NCBI GenBank assembly: GCA_025201365.1
Contig: JAIXMF010000008.1
Location: 682,001-746,000 of the forward strand
DNA from: Syncephalis plumigaleata
Lineage: Eukaryota > Zoopagomycota > Zoopagomycetes > Zoopagales > Piptocephalidaceae
Direction: 5' to 3'
DNA: 64,000 nucleotides
A model generated the notes under the pieces. That model did not search any database. It was not told the DNA's origin and saw only the letters and a program-made list of their open reading frames with translations. This document shows positions 22,046 through 32,732 of this stretch, one piece after another (position 1 is the stretch's first letter; each line of letters starts with the position of its first letter). The position numbers and the translations under genes were made by a program.

Positions 22046-23719
22046 CTAATGAACAATAATACGATTCTTGCTCCAGTTGGCATGCGATACGGCATTGTTG
22101 TTGGCCGATGAGCAGTTTTGATGGATATCCTCGGCGTGCATGGTTAAACGTGGCGAGGTACTCATTGGCACGGGTGAACTGCTACGCGTGAGCATGGGCG
22201 TGTTACTGTCGGCGCTACGTAGCGCTGGTCGCTTCTGACCGAGTGTCGAGTTGAATGAGCTATAACACGACGACAAGGGTGACGCCGATGGAGACATCAT
22301 TAGTAGTTCGGGTGTAGTTGCCGTGGCATAGCTAGTCGTTGGGGATACCGGTGTACAGAGCGTGGTACCCGATGGTAGCATGGCTCTATCAAAGGTGGTC
22401 GATATCGAGTTGTTGAGTTCGGCCAAGTTGACGGAAGCTGCCGCGGCCAACGCCATCTCCAATTGGTCGTGCATCGTGCGTAACTCCTTCTTTAACGCTT
22501 GATTCTCCATTTCTACGTCGTTGCAACGTGTGCGATAGTCGTCCAACTCGATGCGGACCTCTTTGACCTCGGCTTCCAATGTGCCGATATACTCCTTTCG
22601 TCGAAGGCGGAAATTGCGGGCCGATATCTTATTACGTAGTTGGCGTCGTTCCTTTGGCGTCATCTTGCGAATGGTCTCCTCGTCCGGCAATGGAACGCGA
22701 CGTGTCTGTAGACCATGCTTGACGACTCCGTCACGTAGCGAGAGCAGCTCATTGACCATATCCTCGTCTTCCATGTCCTCGTCACTATGGGAGACACTGC
22801 TACGATCGCTCATTTTCGTGCTATTGCGCCTCGATAGCGAGCGTAGATTTCCGGATTTCGTCGAGATACTTGCTCGGCCAGTCGTGGAACCAATAATACC
22901 ATTGTTACTACCATTAGCATTAGCCGTGGCATTAGCATTAGTAGCAGCAGTAGTGATGGCGGTATTGCTGTTTGTTCGAGTAGTTGATTCAGAAATACTT
23001 GCGTACGTGGGATATGGATCGGATTGTGATGACTTGCGTGAGTGACGACGCATGACGTTCTGTCCACCACCACCAATTGGTTTCGTCATTGATCTGACTT
23101 CCTCATCAAGTGAGTCATGAGGGCTGGATAGTTTGGACGGGTTCAACAAGAGCTGGTATGGCTCGACAGCCGGTGTGGCCGATAGACTTGACGGTTGGAG
23201 CAGTTGATTCATCCAAGGATTGGGCTCAGATGATAGCATGCCGGAAATGGAAGAGAATCCATTTATGGGAGTGTCCGGCTCTCTTTTTAGACCGGTGGAT
23301 ACGGCAGTGTTGATGTTGGAAGTATAGGGGTTAAATACATTTTTGGTTGCTTGTGCACTTGTCGGTATCGTTAGTCGATTGGCGGCAGCGGCAGCGGCAG
23401 CAGCGACCTCGGCAACGGCAGCAGCAGCGGCGGCGGCAGCACTTGGATTCGTCTCCATAAGCGAGAGCTGGCCTTGCAGGTAGAGTTTAAATAGTTCGGA
23501 GGCCGTGGAGGAAGCCGGGGTAGGACTTGCGGTCGTGGCACTCGACATCACCGCGTTGGCGACAGCATCCCATTGAGGAAGGGCGAGTGCACCGGTATTC
23601 TCCGGTGGCTGGTCGGCTGGCATTGCAGGCGATGGTGGTGCTGGTGCGCTGTTAAGGTTATTCATAGTATCATCAATCATTTGAAGGTCAACGAACGAGT
23701 CGAATGGGTCTTCGGACAT
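22046..23719 (-). CDS. bZIP transcription factor, intronless
   Basis: DNA-binding regulator, 557 aa in one exon. The basic region and zipper lie at about residues 355-425: KERRQLRNKISARNFRLRRK carries the fungal N-x-x-A-R-x-x-R signature, followed by EYIGTLEAEVKEV and leucine-type heptads through NQALKKELRTMHDQLEMAL. The N-terminal half is low in complexity: a Pro/Ala stretch, a poly-Ala block (about residues 100-120) and Ser/Thr/Asn runs. MSEDPFDSFVDLQM at 23719 is the first ATG of the frame; the 20 codons before it begin with GTG and read as a hydrophobic run, so I reject them. It resembles the fungal bZIPs with an ARxFRxRRKEY basic region; the target genes cannot be told. The neighbour upstream is a gene-free tract of almost 5 kb. 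Confidence 0.95.
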   Translation of the reverse strand: MSEDPFDSFVDLQMIDDTMNNLNSAPAPPSPAMPADQPPENTGALALPQWDAVANAVMSSATTASPTPASSTASELFKLYLQGQLSLMETNPSAAAAAAAAVAEVAAAAAAAANRLTIPTSAQATKNVFNPYTSNINTAVSTGLKREPDTPINGFSSISGMLSSEPNPWMNQLLQPSSLSATPAVEPYQLLLNPSKLSSPHDSLDEEVRSMTKPIGGGGQNVMRRHSRKSSQSDPYPTYASISESTTRTNSNTAITTAATNANATANANGSNNGIIGSTTGRASISTKSGNLRSLSRRNSTKMSDRSSVSHSDEDMEDEDMVNELLSLRDGVVKHGLQTRRVPLPDEETIRKMTPKERRQLRNKISARNFRLRRKEYIGTLEAEVKEVRIELDDYRTRCNDVEMENQALKKELRTMHDQLEMALAAAASVNLAELNNSISTTFDRAMLPSGTTLCTPVSPTTSYATATTPELLMMSPSASPLSSCYSSFNSTLGQKRPALRSADSNTPMLTRSSSPVPMSTSPRLTMHAEDIHQNCSSANNNAVSHANWSKNRIIVH

Positions 23720-25810
23720 GATATAAGCCGGAAGGAAGGTGGGAAGGTAAGTGGCAAGCAGCAGGTACAATAGAACCACGGACGTTTATCTGTTAAAGAG
23801 ATAAAGACACGGAATAATAAAATATCAATGGTGTGTTAGTAATATAATTCTAGGAATGGGTTACGCGCCAAATTGTAGAAAGAAAAGCGAACTCTTCCTT
23901 CTTTCCATGGTCTGCCACGATCATTACGCTTTCCTGTACTACTCACAGAAGTAAACGAGCAGCGCGAGTTATATATGTAACTGTGGTAATTGGTAGAGAA
24001 GAGAGCAAGAGAAAGGAACAGAAAAGTGAGAGGAGTGACGTTTTGAATACAGAGCGAAATAACTTGGACGTGGTGGTAAAACTGAACTAAAAGGGGAAGG
24101 GTTATGAGCGATAGTGAGCAGTGACGATGGAAACGTGAAGCTGATGAATCAAGTAAAACAACAGTAGCGGTAAAGTGTAAAAAAAATAGTTTTGGGGTAT
24201 CTGATTTACAGATATTAAAATATACGTAATGTTAGAAAAAAGGGATGTGGATGAGTGTTGCCACTACTGTCACCAGCCAAGTAACCAATAACTGAAGCAA
24301 TACTATCTACACGTACATACACACACGGACACAAACACAGCTAAATAGATGAATAGGAAGAGGGAGATGAAGTGATAGAATAGGATGGAATAGAGTGGAA
24401 TAGAGAAGCGTTATCACTCTTGTATAAACAAACAACCACACACAAACACAGCCACACAAAAGTTACAGCAATAGTTGGAATATAATAAACAATAGGTTCA
24501 AAGTAATAATGTTGCTGTTGCTCTCCCAAAGAGGAGAAGACTAGAGAAAATAGGATATATCGTAAGTTAACAAGGTGAGTAAAGTGAGGAGGAGAATATT
24601 ACGATGAGCCTGATGGAGAAGAGCGGAGTTCAAAAAGTAGCTTAGTTTTTATCCTCTTTAGTGTATGTGCGTATGTGTGGTGTGTGCGGTGTCGATAGCA
24701 ACACACTATGATTATGAGCATGTGCCACCTAGATTAGCTATAACTGCCAATAGATTCAAGCGATGCACACATACGCTCTCTATAGCATGCTTGTTCTATA
24801 ATAAAAACAATGGTCCATCATAGAATGATGGATGTGCTCAGAAGATATTCGAAGTGAACGAGTAAACAGGCGTGCAAAGTATTCCATGTGCAGCGACATG
24901 CAGATGTCTCTATCACAATGGTAATGGAAGCAATGCCATGGGACGTGCACTCTCCTTCGTGCAAAAGCCAGCTGGCCTATTACGGCAAGCGTGACGTGGA
25001 AACAGAGTGTAAGGAGGAGAACGAGTCAATGATGGAGGAGAATAGGGAGAGGGAGAGGAAGAGAGAGAGAAATGGGGAGAGAGAATGATAGAGAACGAAA
25101 GAGAGAGCAAGCAGGCAAGTAAGTATAAGGCCAAGAAAGGCCGTGAGCTACCGGTGCTACCAGATAGTATATATGTGGAAGTTACACGTATTGAATCGCG
25201 CAATCCTAATAGTACACTATTTGTCTAAATTGATTGAGGCGAATAGTGGAATAGCAATTCATCAATATATCATATAATGAATTGAACAATCATCTAAATT
25301 GACATGACAATGATACTGACTAACTAATGCACACACACACGCACAAATAAAAGTAAAAAATAACAACAATACATAAAGCAGGCAGTAGCAACATGGCTGC
25401 ATGTTGACTGCATCATGCTCGCCGTAGTCGAAGCTGGGCACTCACCCACTCACTCACACACACACACATCCAAACACACACTTTCAGACGACCATAATGG
25501 TTCCTCCGCTCTATCCAATAACAACATTGAGCAGGTTACACGATGAGTAACATGCCCAGCCGTTAAAATGATAGGTTGATTAATTTGTTCTTTCCTCATA
25601 ATTGCTTAAACAGAAAGAGAAGAGAAAAGGAAGAGGAAGTATACTAATGATAACCCATGTGAATGCTCACTATTGGTAGAAGTGAGCCAAACTTTCGTAT
25701 GTATCGCAATTGAAGCATGATTTAAAGGCTTGGCAAAATAAACAAAAACACTTACCAGTACAGTGATAAGTGGAATATCAAATGACGATGACGGTGACGG
25801 TGGCGGTGAC

Positions 25811-25847
<37 letters not shown>

Positions 25848-28639
25848 GTACTGTTGTTTCTATGCTTATTATCGATACAAGACGATAATAGAGATAGGAA
25901 TGTCGTGTTGTATAGCGTGTATATGTGTGTGTATGTCTATAGTATAATGTGGTATAGATTGTTTCTTTTTGGACTAGCAATATTCGTTTACAATCTAATA
26001 ATGTGATGCACAACGTTATACACTCAGTAGTTGATTAATGCACCGCTGCTGTAGACCCATGCACGTTCGTACGGTCTGTGTTATTGCTGTATGGCGTACA
26101 AAAGGCTTGTCCGTGATCACTTGAAGCATAAAATGGAATTAAACCTGTTAAATGACAGTCACTATCGTTAATGGAAAAAAGGCCATTGTGTACTGGGGAA
26201 GGAGAGCAAGCTTGCGCAATATCCGAGTAGATTATTCGTCGTAAATAGTATCCATTGAAGAGATTAGAATAGATATTGGTGTACAAATGCACAGATGATT
26301 CAAAATGGTGCTAGTTCGGGTTGATTAAACGGAAACCAAAAAAAAACTACTTATACACACACGCTCACACACACGGAAAATCGCTAATAGTGAAACGTGT
26401 ACTTGTGTGCTGCACTCACAAGATGCTGTACAAAGCAAGACATCAACCACTTGGCTGGAAGCAGGAGTAAAATTAAACGCTGACTGGTTGCAGCTGTTGC
26501 ATGACGTGCGGTGAAGCGTGAATGAATGACACCATTCGTCATACCGACACAACGAATAATCACCCCACTCATTAGAAGAGAGTAAGTACCGATTCATTCG
26601 AGATAAACAGGTACAAAGAGAGAGATAGAGATAGAGGGATATCATCTGAATAGGGTAATCCATCATGATTCATATGATTTGAATGTGCATGTATCAGGAT
26701 TTGAGGGATACTATCGAATGTTATTCCCAAATAGAACACAATGAAGTAAGAAAATGTGGACATTCAACTTACCAATGATTAGTACACGAAGATACTGCTT
26801 TTTTTGTCGGTGTCTTTCGAGCCTTAGCGTAAGTAGAGCGACAGAGAAGGCAAGAGAAAACAGGATATTAATGGCAATGATGTTGCGATAATTGGTTATG
26901 GTATGTCAGCACGATTGGCTGAAGCAGATAAAATACCGTCTATGTAGAGGAGGAAAGAAGTGCAATAGTTATTTCAAATAGCTGCGCACCTATGGCACAA
27001 TGGTTGCCAAAATAAGAAGAAAAACAGCAATAACAACAGCAATGGCTGTACTTGATTGTAGTAGTAGTGGTAGTAGTGGTAGTAGTTAAAATAGTAAAGG
27101 TAGAGTTGTAAATGATTATTCAACACGAATTGGAACCAACCATTGACAGCGAACAATGCGACATTTTTATACACGATGTCAAGTGTCAATACGACATAAT
27201 GATACTGCCACTGAGTCGTTCCTCTTAATACTGTGCACTATCCTTGAATGACATGTAGAATATTGCGCACACAGGATAGGAATGATAAGATGGCTTGTTT
27301 CTTTCTTTCTTTCTTTCTTTCTTCACTTTGTGTACTTGCCATGAAAAAAGGAGTGGGGGATAGCCTTGGAGAATAATGTGCCGGCCTGCTATTATCTCGA
27401 TTGCTATCGCGGTAGTGACCAATCCAGTCCATGAATGATGCTGCTGCTGATGGTGATCATCAACTTTGACATATTACTGAGGGGTGACCGAGCGTTGTTT
27501 TCTTCTTAGCTCTCCCGACATTGGCAAACACCGCCATTTAGCAAGTTTTGACGGGGGAATGAATGTGCCGCGTTGAGATATACGCGTGTGGACCGGGTCA
27601 GCTAAGTTGACCATTATTCCTTAGGACGACAAGAGAAGAAACGACACATGTTCATTGTGTACTTGTTCTAAGGAGGTGCTACAGCAAAGGTGAAAAGGAG
27701 GTTGATCATTTGTTGTACTGTAGCCCAGTTGGCTACAAGTGAAGCTGACCAATCAATGATAGGAAAAAGGGGAGAGCGCAAGGAGTGCTGCAGTAGTTTT
27801 TCTTTGTTCGATTGTTAGAATAGTTGCTTCAGATCAACCGATATACCTGATAACCTTTCTCTGAAGCAATTAATAGTAATGATAAGCATTAACTTTGTGT
27901 GTCGCATGCCACTTGGCATGGTATTAGGTATATCGATTAGATCAATTGACATGATTGCGCTTGTGTTGATTCCTTGTGCTTTATACGCTAATCATGAGGG
28001 AATATCCGTGTAACTATTCACTAATGGACTATCATCGATATTAGGACTAGTTTAGGTGGAACACAGTTGTCTTTTCATTAGTAAGCAAATAGTAGCTGCT
28101 ACTTTATTGTCATCCTATAAGATAAAAGGTAAGGATGGACGAATAACTAGGATTAGGATTAATGAGATTAGAGAAAGAATACCACATGATCGTTGCTCCA
28201 TTGCTCCAGCTCAGTTCAGTTCAGTATAGAAATACACTCGAGACAACCGCACAAAGCAATGCTGACAGTTGATATTATTCATTCATAGATTGAGTAACCA
28301 TTGCGTATTTATCTAATCCTAATACAATATTCTCGTGTGTTTGTTGCTTAATCCCATGCGGTAATGCTTGTTCATGCTCGAGTGTTGACAAATGTTTCAC
28401 TACGGTGAATGTCTTCGTGTTTTGTGTACGACCGAGGTATTATTCGTATGAACGTGATGGATCGGGTAACAGCAATATGTGGAGGACTTTTTTTCGGTTT
28501 ACGGAAAGAGCGAGAGAGGCACGCTGGTCATGAAAAGTAAACTGGTTTTTGTTTCGAGTAAGAGGCTTATCACCATTAGAATGTACGTTACTGATTAAGG
28601 GTAACATCGCATGGCCTGTAAATACCACACAATTTACAC
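23720..28639. other. Long gene-free tract between bZIP and membrane-protein genes
   Basis: Almost 5 kb between two outward-facing genes with no frame I can support on either strand. The bZIP leader (to about 24540) is purine-rich on the plus strand. Further right are short tandem repeats, including a GAGA-rich run (25040-25110), a (GAT)n array (25811-25847), a (TTTC)n run (27299-27322) and CA-rich runs. Known families, tRNA and transposon parts were looked for by eye and not seen. The length suggests long regulatory DNA for the bZIP gene, but this is inference. Confidence 0.5.
25811..25847. repeat. (GAT)n microsatellite
   Basis: About twelve perfect GAT units in a row, flanked by imperfect GAC/GGT copies. 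On either strand it reads as long runs of one residue, so open frames across it (poly-Met, poly-Ser) are artefacts. Confidence 0.9.
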
Positions 28640-29694
28640 ATGCTGTTTCCCCAGGTTCACACCAGTCTCTTTATTCTTCTCTTGCATTATACCATCAATC
28701 TCTCATTCACTATCGTTAATATGAATCAAACAGCTGCTGGCCCGGTTACAACATTCTTCGGGCTTATTCGATTAAATCCACTTGGCGAGATATCGCCGCT
28801 GGATTTCCTGGAACAATCGACAAGCATCGATGACGCCAGAACTCGATTCAGCACTAATGGCAAGACTGCGATAGTCGGCCTCGTAATCGGTTGCGTGTTC
28901 TTCAGTAATACTTGGCGAGCACTTCGTCTTGTGTATGCACGACCCTCGAACATACCCTACTGGTGCTGTTTCCTACAAGCATTTATGGGTATCCTGCTGG
29001 GATTGGGTTTCCTAACCGGTCTGCTCACTAGTTTCATGACTTGTCGTCGATCTATTTGGATAGCAGCTTCCGGGCTAACCATATCCAGCATTTGTACGAC
29101 AATTTGCCTACTATCAAAAGCTTACATGGTACAGATGCGCGACAAGCGGATATTATGGATAGGCATCGCGTTTATATCGTTGGCGTTTATCAATGTCTGG
29201 GCGATTATGTTCCAGTGCGAGATGACATTTACCGTGGAGGAGGCGTGCGTAGCCCATTATCCCACTTGGTTTCCAATCTCCCGTGGCTGCATTGACCTAT
29301 TGATCAATTGTCTATTCTCGTCGGTGTTCCTTCGTGTTGTTATACGGCAGTACAAAATATTCGGCAGCAAATGCTGGGACAAGCTGAAATCCGAAGGCAT
29401 CTTCTATTTATTATGCGTGACGACATCCAACCTTACCTGCGCCATACTAACCATGCACGAGTCACTTGGTCCGCTACGGGAGATGCTGTTTCTAGCCGAT
29501 TGTAAGTATGCCATACGGGGGGGAATGTTGCTTGCTACTAATTTGACGATTATCTTTCCATTATAGGGCTGGTAGTGTCGACACTGCTGGTTCATCAGAA
29601 TCAACGAATGCGTACCGTATTTCGGGATCATCAGCCTAGAACGCGGCATCACACGCTGACGACGGAAGAAGGTAACAGAACGAAGAATAGTTGA
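28640..29694 (+). CDS. Seven-helix-like membrane protein, family not recognised
   Basis: Exons 28640-29501 and 29567-29694 give 329 aa. A signal-like N-terminus (MLFPQVHTSLFILLLHYTIN) is followed by a short outer segment with RLNPLGEISPLDFL. Then come about seven hydrophobic helices: TAIVGLVIGCVFFSNTW, IPYWCCFLQAFMGILLGLGF, IWIAASGLTISSICTTICLL, RILWIGIAFISLAFINVWAI, CIDLLINCLFSSVFLRVVI, GIFYLLCVTTSNLTCAI and WLVVSTLLV. The tail is short and basic, with Thr and His. The layout (outer N-terminus, seven helices, short inner tail) is receptor-like, but I see no motif of a known receptor class, so I give no function. The next gene is a decayed copy that keeps NPLGEIS, YWCCFxQAFxGI and FGSKCW, which shows what the family conserves. 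An upstream ATG choice is not needed. Confidence 0.6.
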
Positions 29695-29940
29695 GATCGC
29701 TATTGCTGTTGCGAGTATAATAATTTACAAAGTTCAATAAATGATTTATGCAATGGCAATTGAGCATTGCTCACTAGCGTATGCTTAGCACTCTGAATGG
29801 AATAAAGTATAACGACAAGCAGGTTTTCTAAGGAAAAAACAGGATACTACATCGACTTGAACGTGCAACGCTGCATGGTGGTTACTAGTTGCGAATGACA
29901 CTTTTCGCCTATCCTACCATCTATTTAGACTGTTAAAGCA

Positions 29941-30587
29941 ATGGATTGTTCTCGTCACCTTCGCATTTACATATTGCTATCTTATTTTATTCTGTAATTA
30001 AACTTGAACTTGCCACTATTACTATAAACTTTAACAACGATACGCAAACACTAGTTGATGGATTTATTCATCTGAATCCACTCGGTGAAATATCTGCACT
30101 GAATTTTATAAGCCAGTCCGAGGATCTACGAATCGCTCGTCTTCGTTTGGCCAGTAGTAACAAGCAAATGTTCATCGACATCATCATCGTGTATATATTT
30201 GTGCAAAGCAGCTGGAAGATGCTTCATTTCCTACGCTCAAGATTGCGAAATCCCGTCTATTGGTGCTGTTTCATACAGGCATTCGTGGGTATCATGTATG
30301 GAATAACGGCGATGCTAAGCCGTCTCAGCGGTATATCCAGTTGTCGTATGACCGTATGGATGGGCGCCATTGGTCTAACCATGTATAATATTTGTATGGC
30401 CCGCTAGCCTACTTGGTTGCCGATTGCTCGCGGCTTGATTGAAATATTAATTAGCGGCATGTTTACGTGTATATTCCTTCGTGCGGTGATACAGCAGTAT
30501 CGAATATTTGGCAGCAAATGCTGGAAAAGGTTAAGATCAGACGGCATATATATATATCTAATTCAAAGTGTAATTATTATTTATTGA
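29941..30587 (+). pseudogene. Decayed tandem copy of the seven-helix-like gene
   Basis: Lies 246 bases downstream of the intact copy, same strand. It keeps HLNPLGEISALNFISQS, FVQSSWKMLHFLRSR, YWCCFIQAFVGIMYGI, MTVWMGAIGLTMYN, then PTWLPIARGLIEILISGMF and YRIFGSKCWKRLRSDGI, all alignable to the neighbour. Compared with it, about 58-60 codons covering one helix and a half are missing in the middle; at the junction a TAG stands where the neighbour has TAT. The start codon and signal sequence lie in another frame, and the last helices end early. It reads as a dead duplicate of a host gene. A live truncated protein is unlikely. Confidence 0.7.
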
Positions 30588-30698
30588 TAAAAACAAAAAA
30601 GGCTCACTGCGCAAATTAGTTGAAAAAGTACTATAATAAATGTATACGCTACTTCGTATAAATTGACACTTTATTGCTTTGATTTAATCGTATTTTGC

Positions 30699-31109
30699 TT
30701 AAGCAAAAGTAGCAAAGTTATGGCCAAGATTGGGACGGCCAGGATCAGTGAATTCGATATACATACGATCACCGGTGGCACCGGTATGTTTCTCGAAGAG
30801 TGTACACAAACGATGGGACACCTTCTTATTTACCTCGGGCTCCACCGTTCCCAATGAAAGAAGTCGAGCATTCACCAATGGAGCATTGCTGTTATTCCAT
30901 ATCATCTTGCGATTAGCATTGACTTGAACCATAATGTACTAGATGATAATGTTAGACGATACTACAGATATACTATCATCATGTAAATACTTGTTTGTTC
31001 ATACTTTTTTTGGTTTATTCAATTCGGTAAAGATAATCTCAGTTGCTTCTTGCATCAATCCATCCTCGTCATTGACGTGGACATTGGTGTCGATAATAAG
31101 AGATGGCAT
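30699..31109 (-). CDS. MIF-family protein (macrophage migration inhibitory factor-like)
   Basis: Member of the MIF/tautomerase superfamily. Exons (minus) 31109-31005 and 30938-30699 give 114 aa, the exact family length. It begins MPSLIIDTNV, so Pro2 becomes the N-terminal catalytic base after Met removal. Later blocks are LNKPKKYIMVQVNANRKM (the family's KPxxYI strand with Lys), NAPLVNARLLSLGTV, LCTLFEKHTGATGDRMYIEF and PNLGHNFATFA at the C-terminus, matching the usual NVGWNxSTFA ending. Active as a trimer, with keto-enol tautomerase activity in many members; the role in fungi is poorly known. The cysteines of the animal CxxC redox motif are absent. The 62-nt... intron (31004-30939) is GT-AG. 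Confidence 0.92.
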
Positions 31110-31512
31110 GCTGTCGCTATTTCTTGTCTTCTTTTTCTTTACTCAAGAGTGAACAATAGGAAGGAAGAGTTATGTGGATGATAGATATTAAAAATGTCTT
31201 TTAATAATAATAATTGTACACGTCATCAATCAAAAGATTGGGGCATGATGCTCAAATGAATATTGGTACAACATATTGTTGTGCTACTCATACAACACGA
31301 CAATAATATTAATAGTAATATGTTTCAACAATAGTGCAAGTCGAATTGTAATGACAATATAGATTATGTTGTATTATATGATCATTTACTTGAGTGCTGC
31401 ATAATAATGTTTATTATAATAAAATAAGTTACGGCAACATTAAAAGAAAAAATAAGGATTGTAATGGCACACCAGTTATACTAGTTATACTAGTTTATTT
31501 ATAATAGAATAA
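31110..31512. promoter_or_regulatory. MIF promoter and methyltransferase 3' region
   Basis: Very AT-rich 403 bases between two minus-strand genes, with repeated aataataa tracts that could act in polyadenylation of the upstream methyltransferase transcript and in the MIF promoter. No open frame of note. Confidence 0.4.
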
Positions 31513-32440
31513 TTAACGACGACGCCAGACTACTAATCGTTCCTGGCCTTGTCTACCAGGTACAGATGGTGGATCGGTATCCTCGAATATAACATCGAAA
31601 TTGGCATCCAGCAGCTGATGATATAGTTCTACCGATAAACCAAATGGTGGTCCCGTGGTCCGTGAAGGATCCAACGGGAACATGAGAGTTACGAGTAGGC
31701 CGCCCGAACGAATGATTTCACCCATACGACGACTCCAATCATTTCGTTGTTCAGGCTGGATGGCACACAAGAATCTATTTATAAATGTAGGATTAGTAAG
31801 CGGAAGAAGTGCAGCAATGAAGTATTCACTAACGTATAATCAAATACGAAATCAAACGGTTCACCAAGTGATTCGGTAAAGAAATCGGCCAAGATGAATT
31901 TAGCATTACAATTGGCAGCTTTAGCGTTCTATCAATGATAACAATAGCAATAATCATAATGACAAAAAGTAAGTGAACAATGATTGTCAATGATAATGCT
32001 AAATAAGCACGTCCTCTTACCTTACGGCATGCTTCCAATGCAGTTGGACTGATTTCCGCGCCTGTTGTTTCATAGCCCTTAGTAGTCAGGTAGATAACGT
32101 CACGTCCCTAATACACGGTATTTGCACAAGTATATATAAATGTATATGAGTATGATACAGAAATACTGATACGACTTACCTCGCCACAACCAGGTACGAG
32201 TGCCTTCTTGTTAGTACCGGCAAGGTCTGCAACGCTAGAGCTATGCTTTTCAAATAGGGTTACGAGGGGTGGTGACGGCTCATTCATATTCCATGGCGTT
32301 GAACCTTCCTGCCATAGTTGTTCCCAGCCTACAGAACAGTTTCGATATGCAACCACCAATATATAAGCAAGGATATACGCGTGTTTTTGCCAATACTAAC
32401 CTCCTGATTTCTTTGCTATTTGTTGGAAATGAGCATTCAT
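31513..32440 (-). CDS. TPMT-family SAM-dependent methyltransferase
   Basis: Small class I methyltransferase of the thiopurine/thiol methyltransferase family (thiol or halide ion as likely substrate type). Exons (minus) 32440-32401, 32328-32180, 32107-32021, 31928-31834 and 31774-31513 give 210 aa. The family's N-terminal WEQLWQEGSTPWNMNEPSPP is clear, followed by the SAM loop ALVPGCGEGRDVIYLTTKGY, TGAEISPTALEACRK (acidic end of strand 2), FILADFF, FDFVFDYTFLCAIQPEQR and, near the end, GGLLVTLMFPLD and GPPFGLSVELYHQLL. The tail is VWRRR. All four introns are GT-AG. Enzymes of this group methylate small thiols, sulfide or halides; I cannot choose among these. Confidence 0.88.
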
Positions 32441-32732
32441 AGTTATGGCTGTTGAGATAAGTGGAGAAATCAATGAAAGTAGAAGGAAGATGAAGATGAT
32501 GAAGGATCACAGTTGTCGTTTGACTACGTCATTCAACACGATTACTAATCAAATGATTTATTTGATTTACTTGGAACATCAATAATCGTTTGTCCTTCCT
32601 ATTAGATTGTCTAACTTGCAATTATAATGCAGTCGCGTAAATATATTTATTAGATTAGCGCTAGTAAATTCATTTCAACTTGTTTTAATAATAATTATTA
32701 GCAGGTTAATTTGAAATAAATAATACAAAGAA

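Noticed and set aside
23720-23779. Hydrophobic N-terminal extension of the bZIP protein
   Set aside because: The extension begins with GTG, and the first ATG of the frame is at 23719; a secretory start would not suit a nuclear factor.
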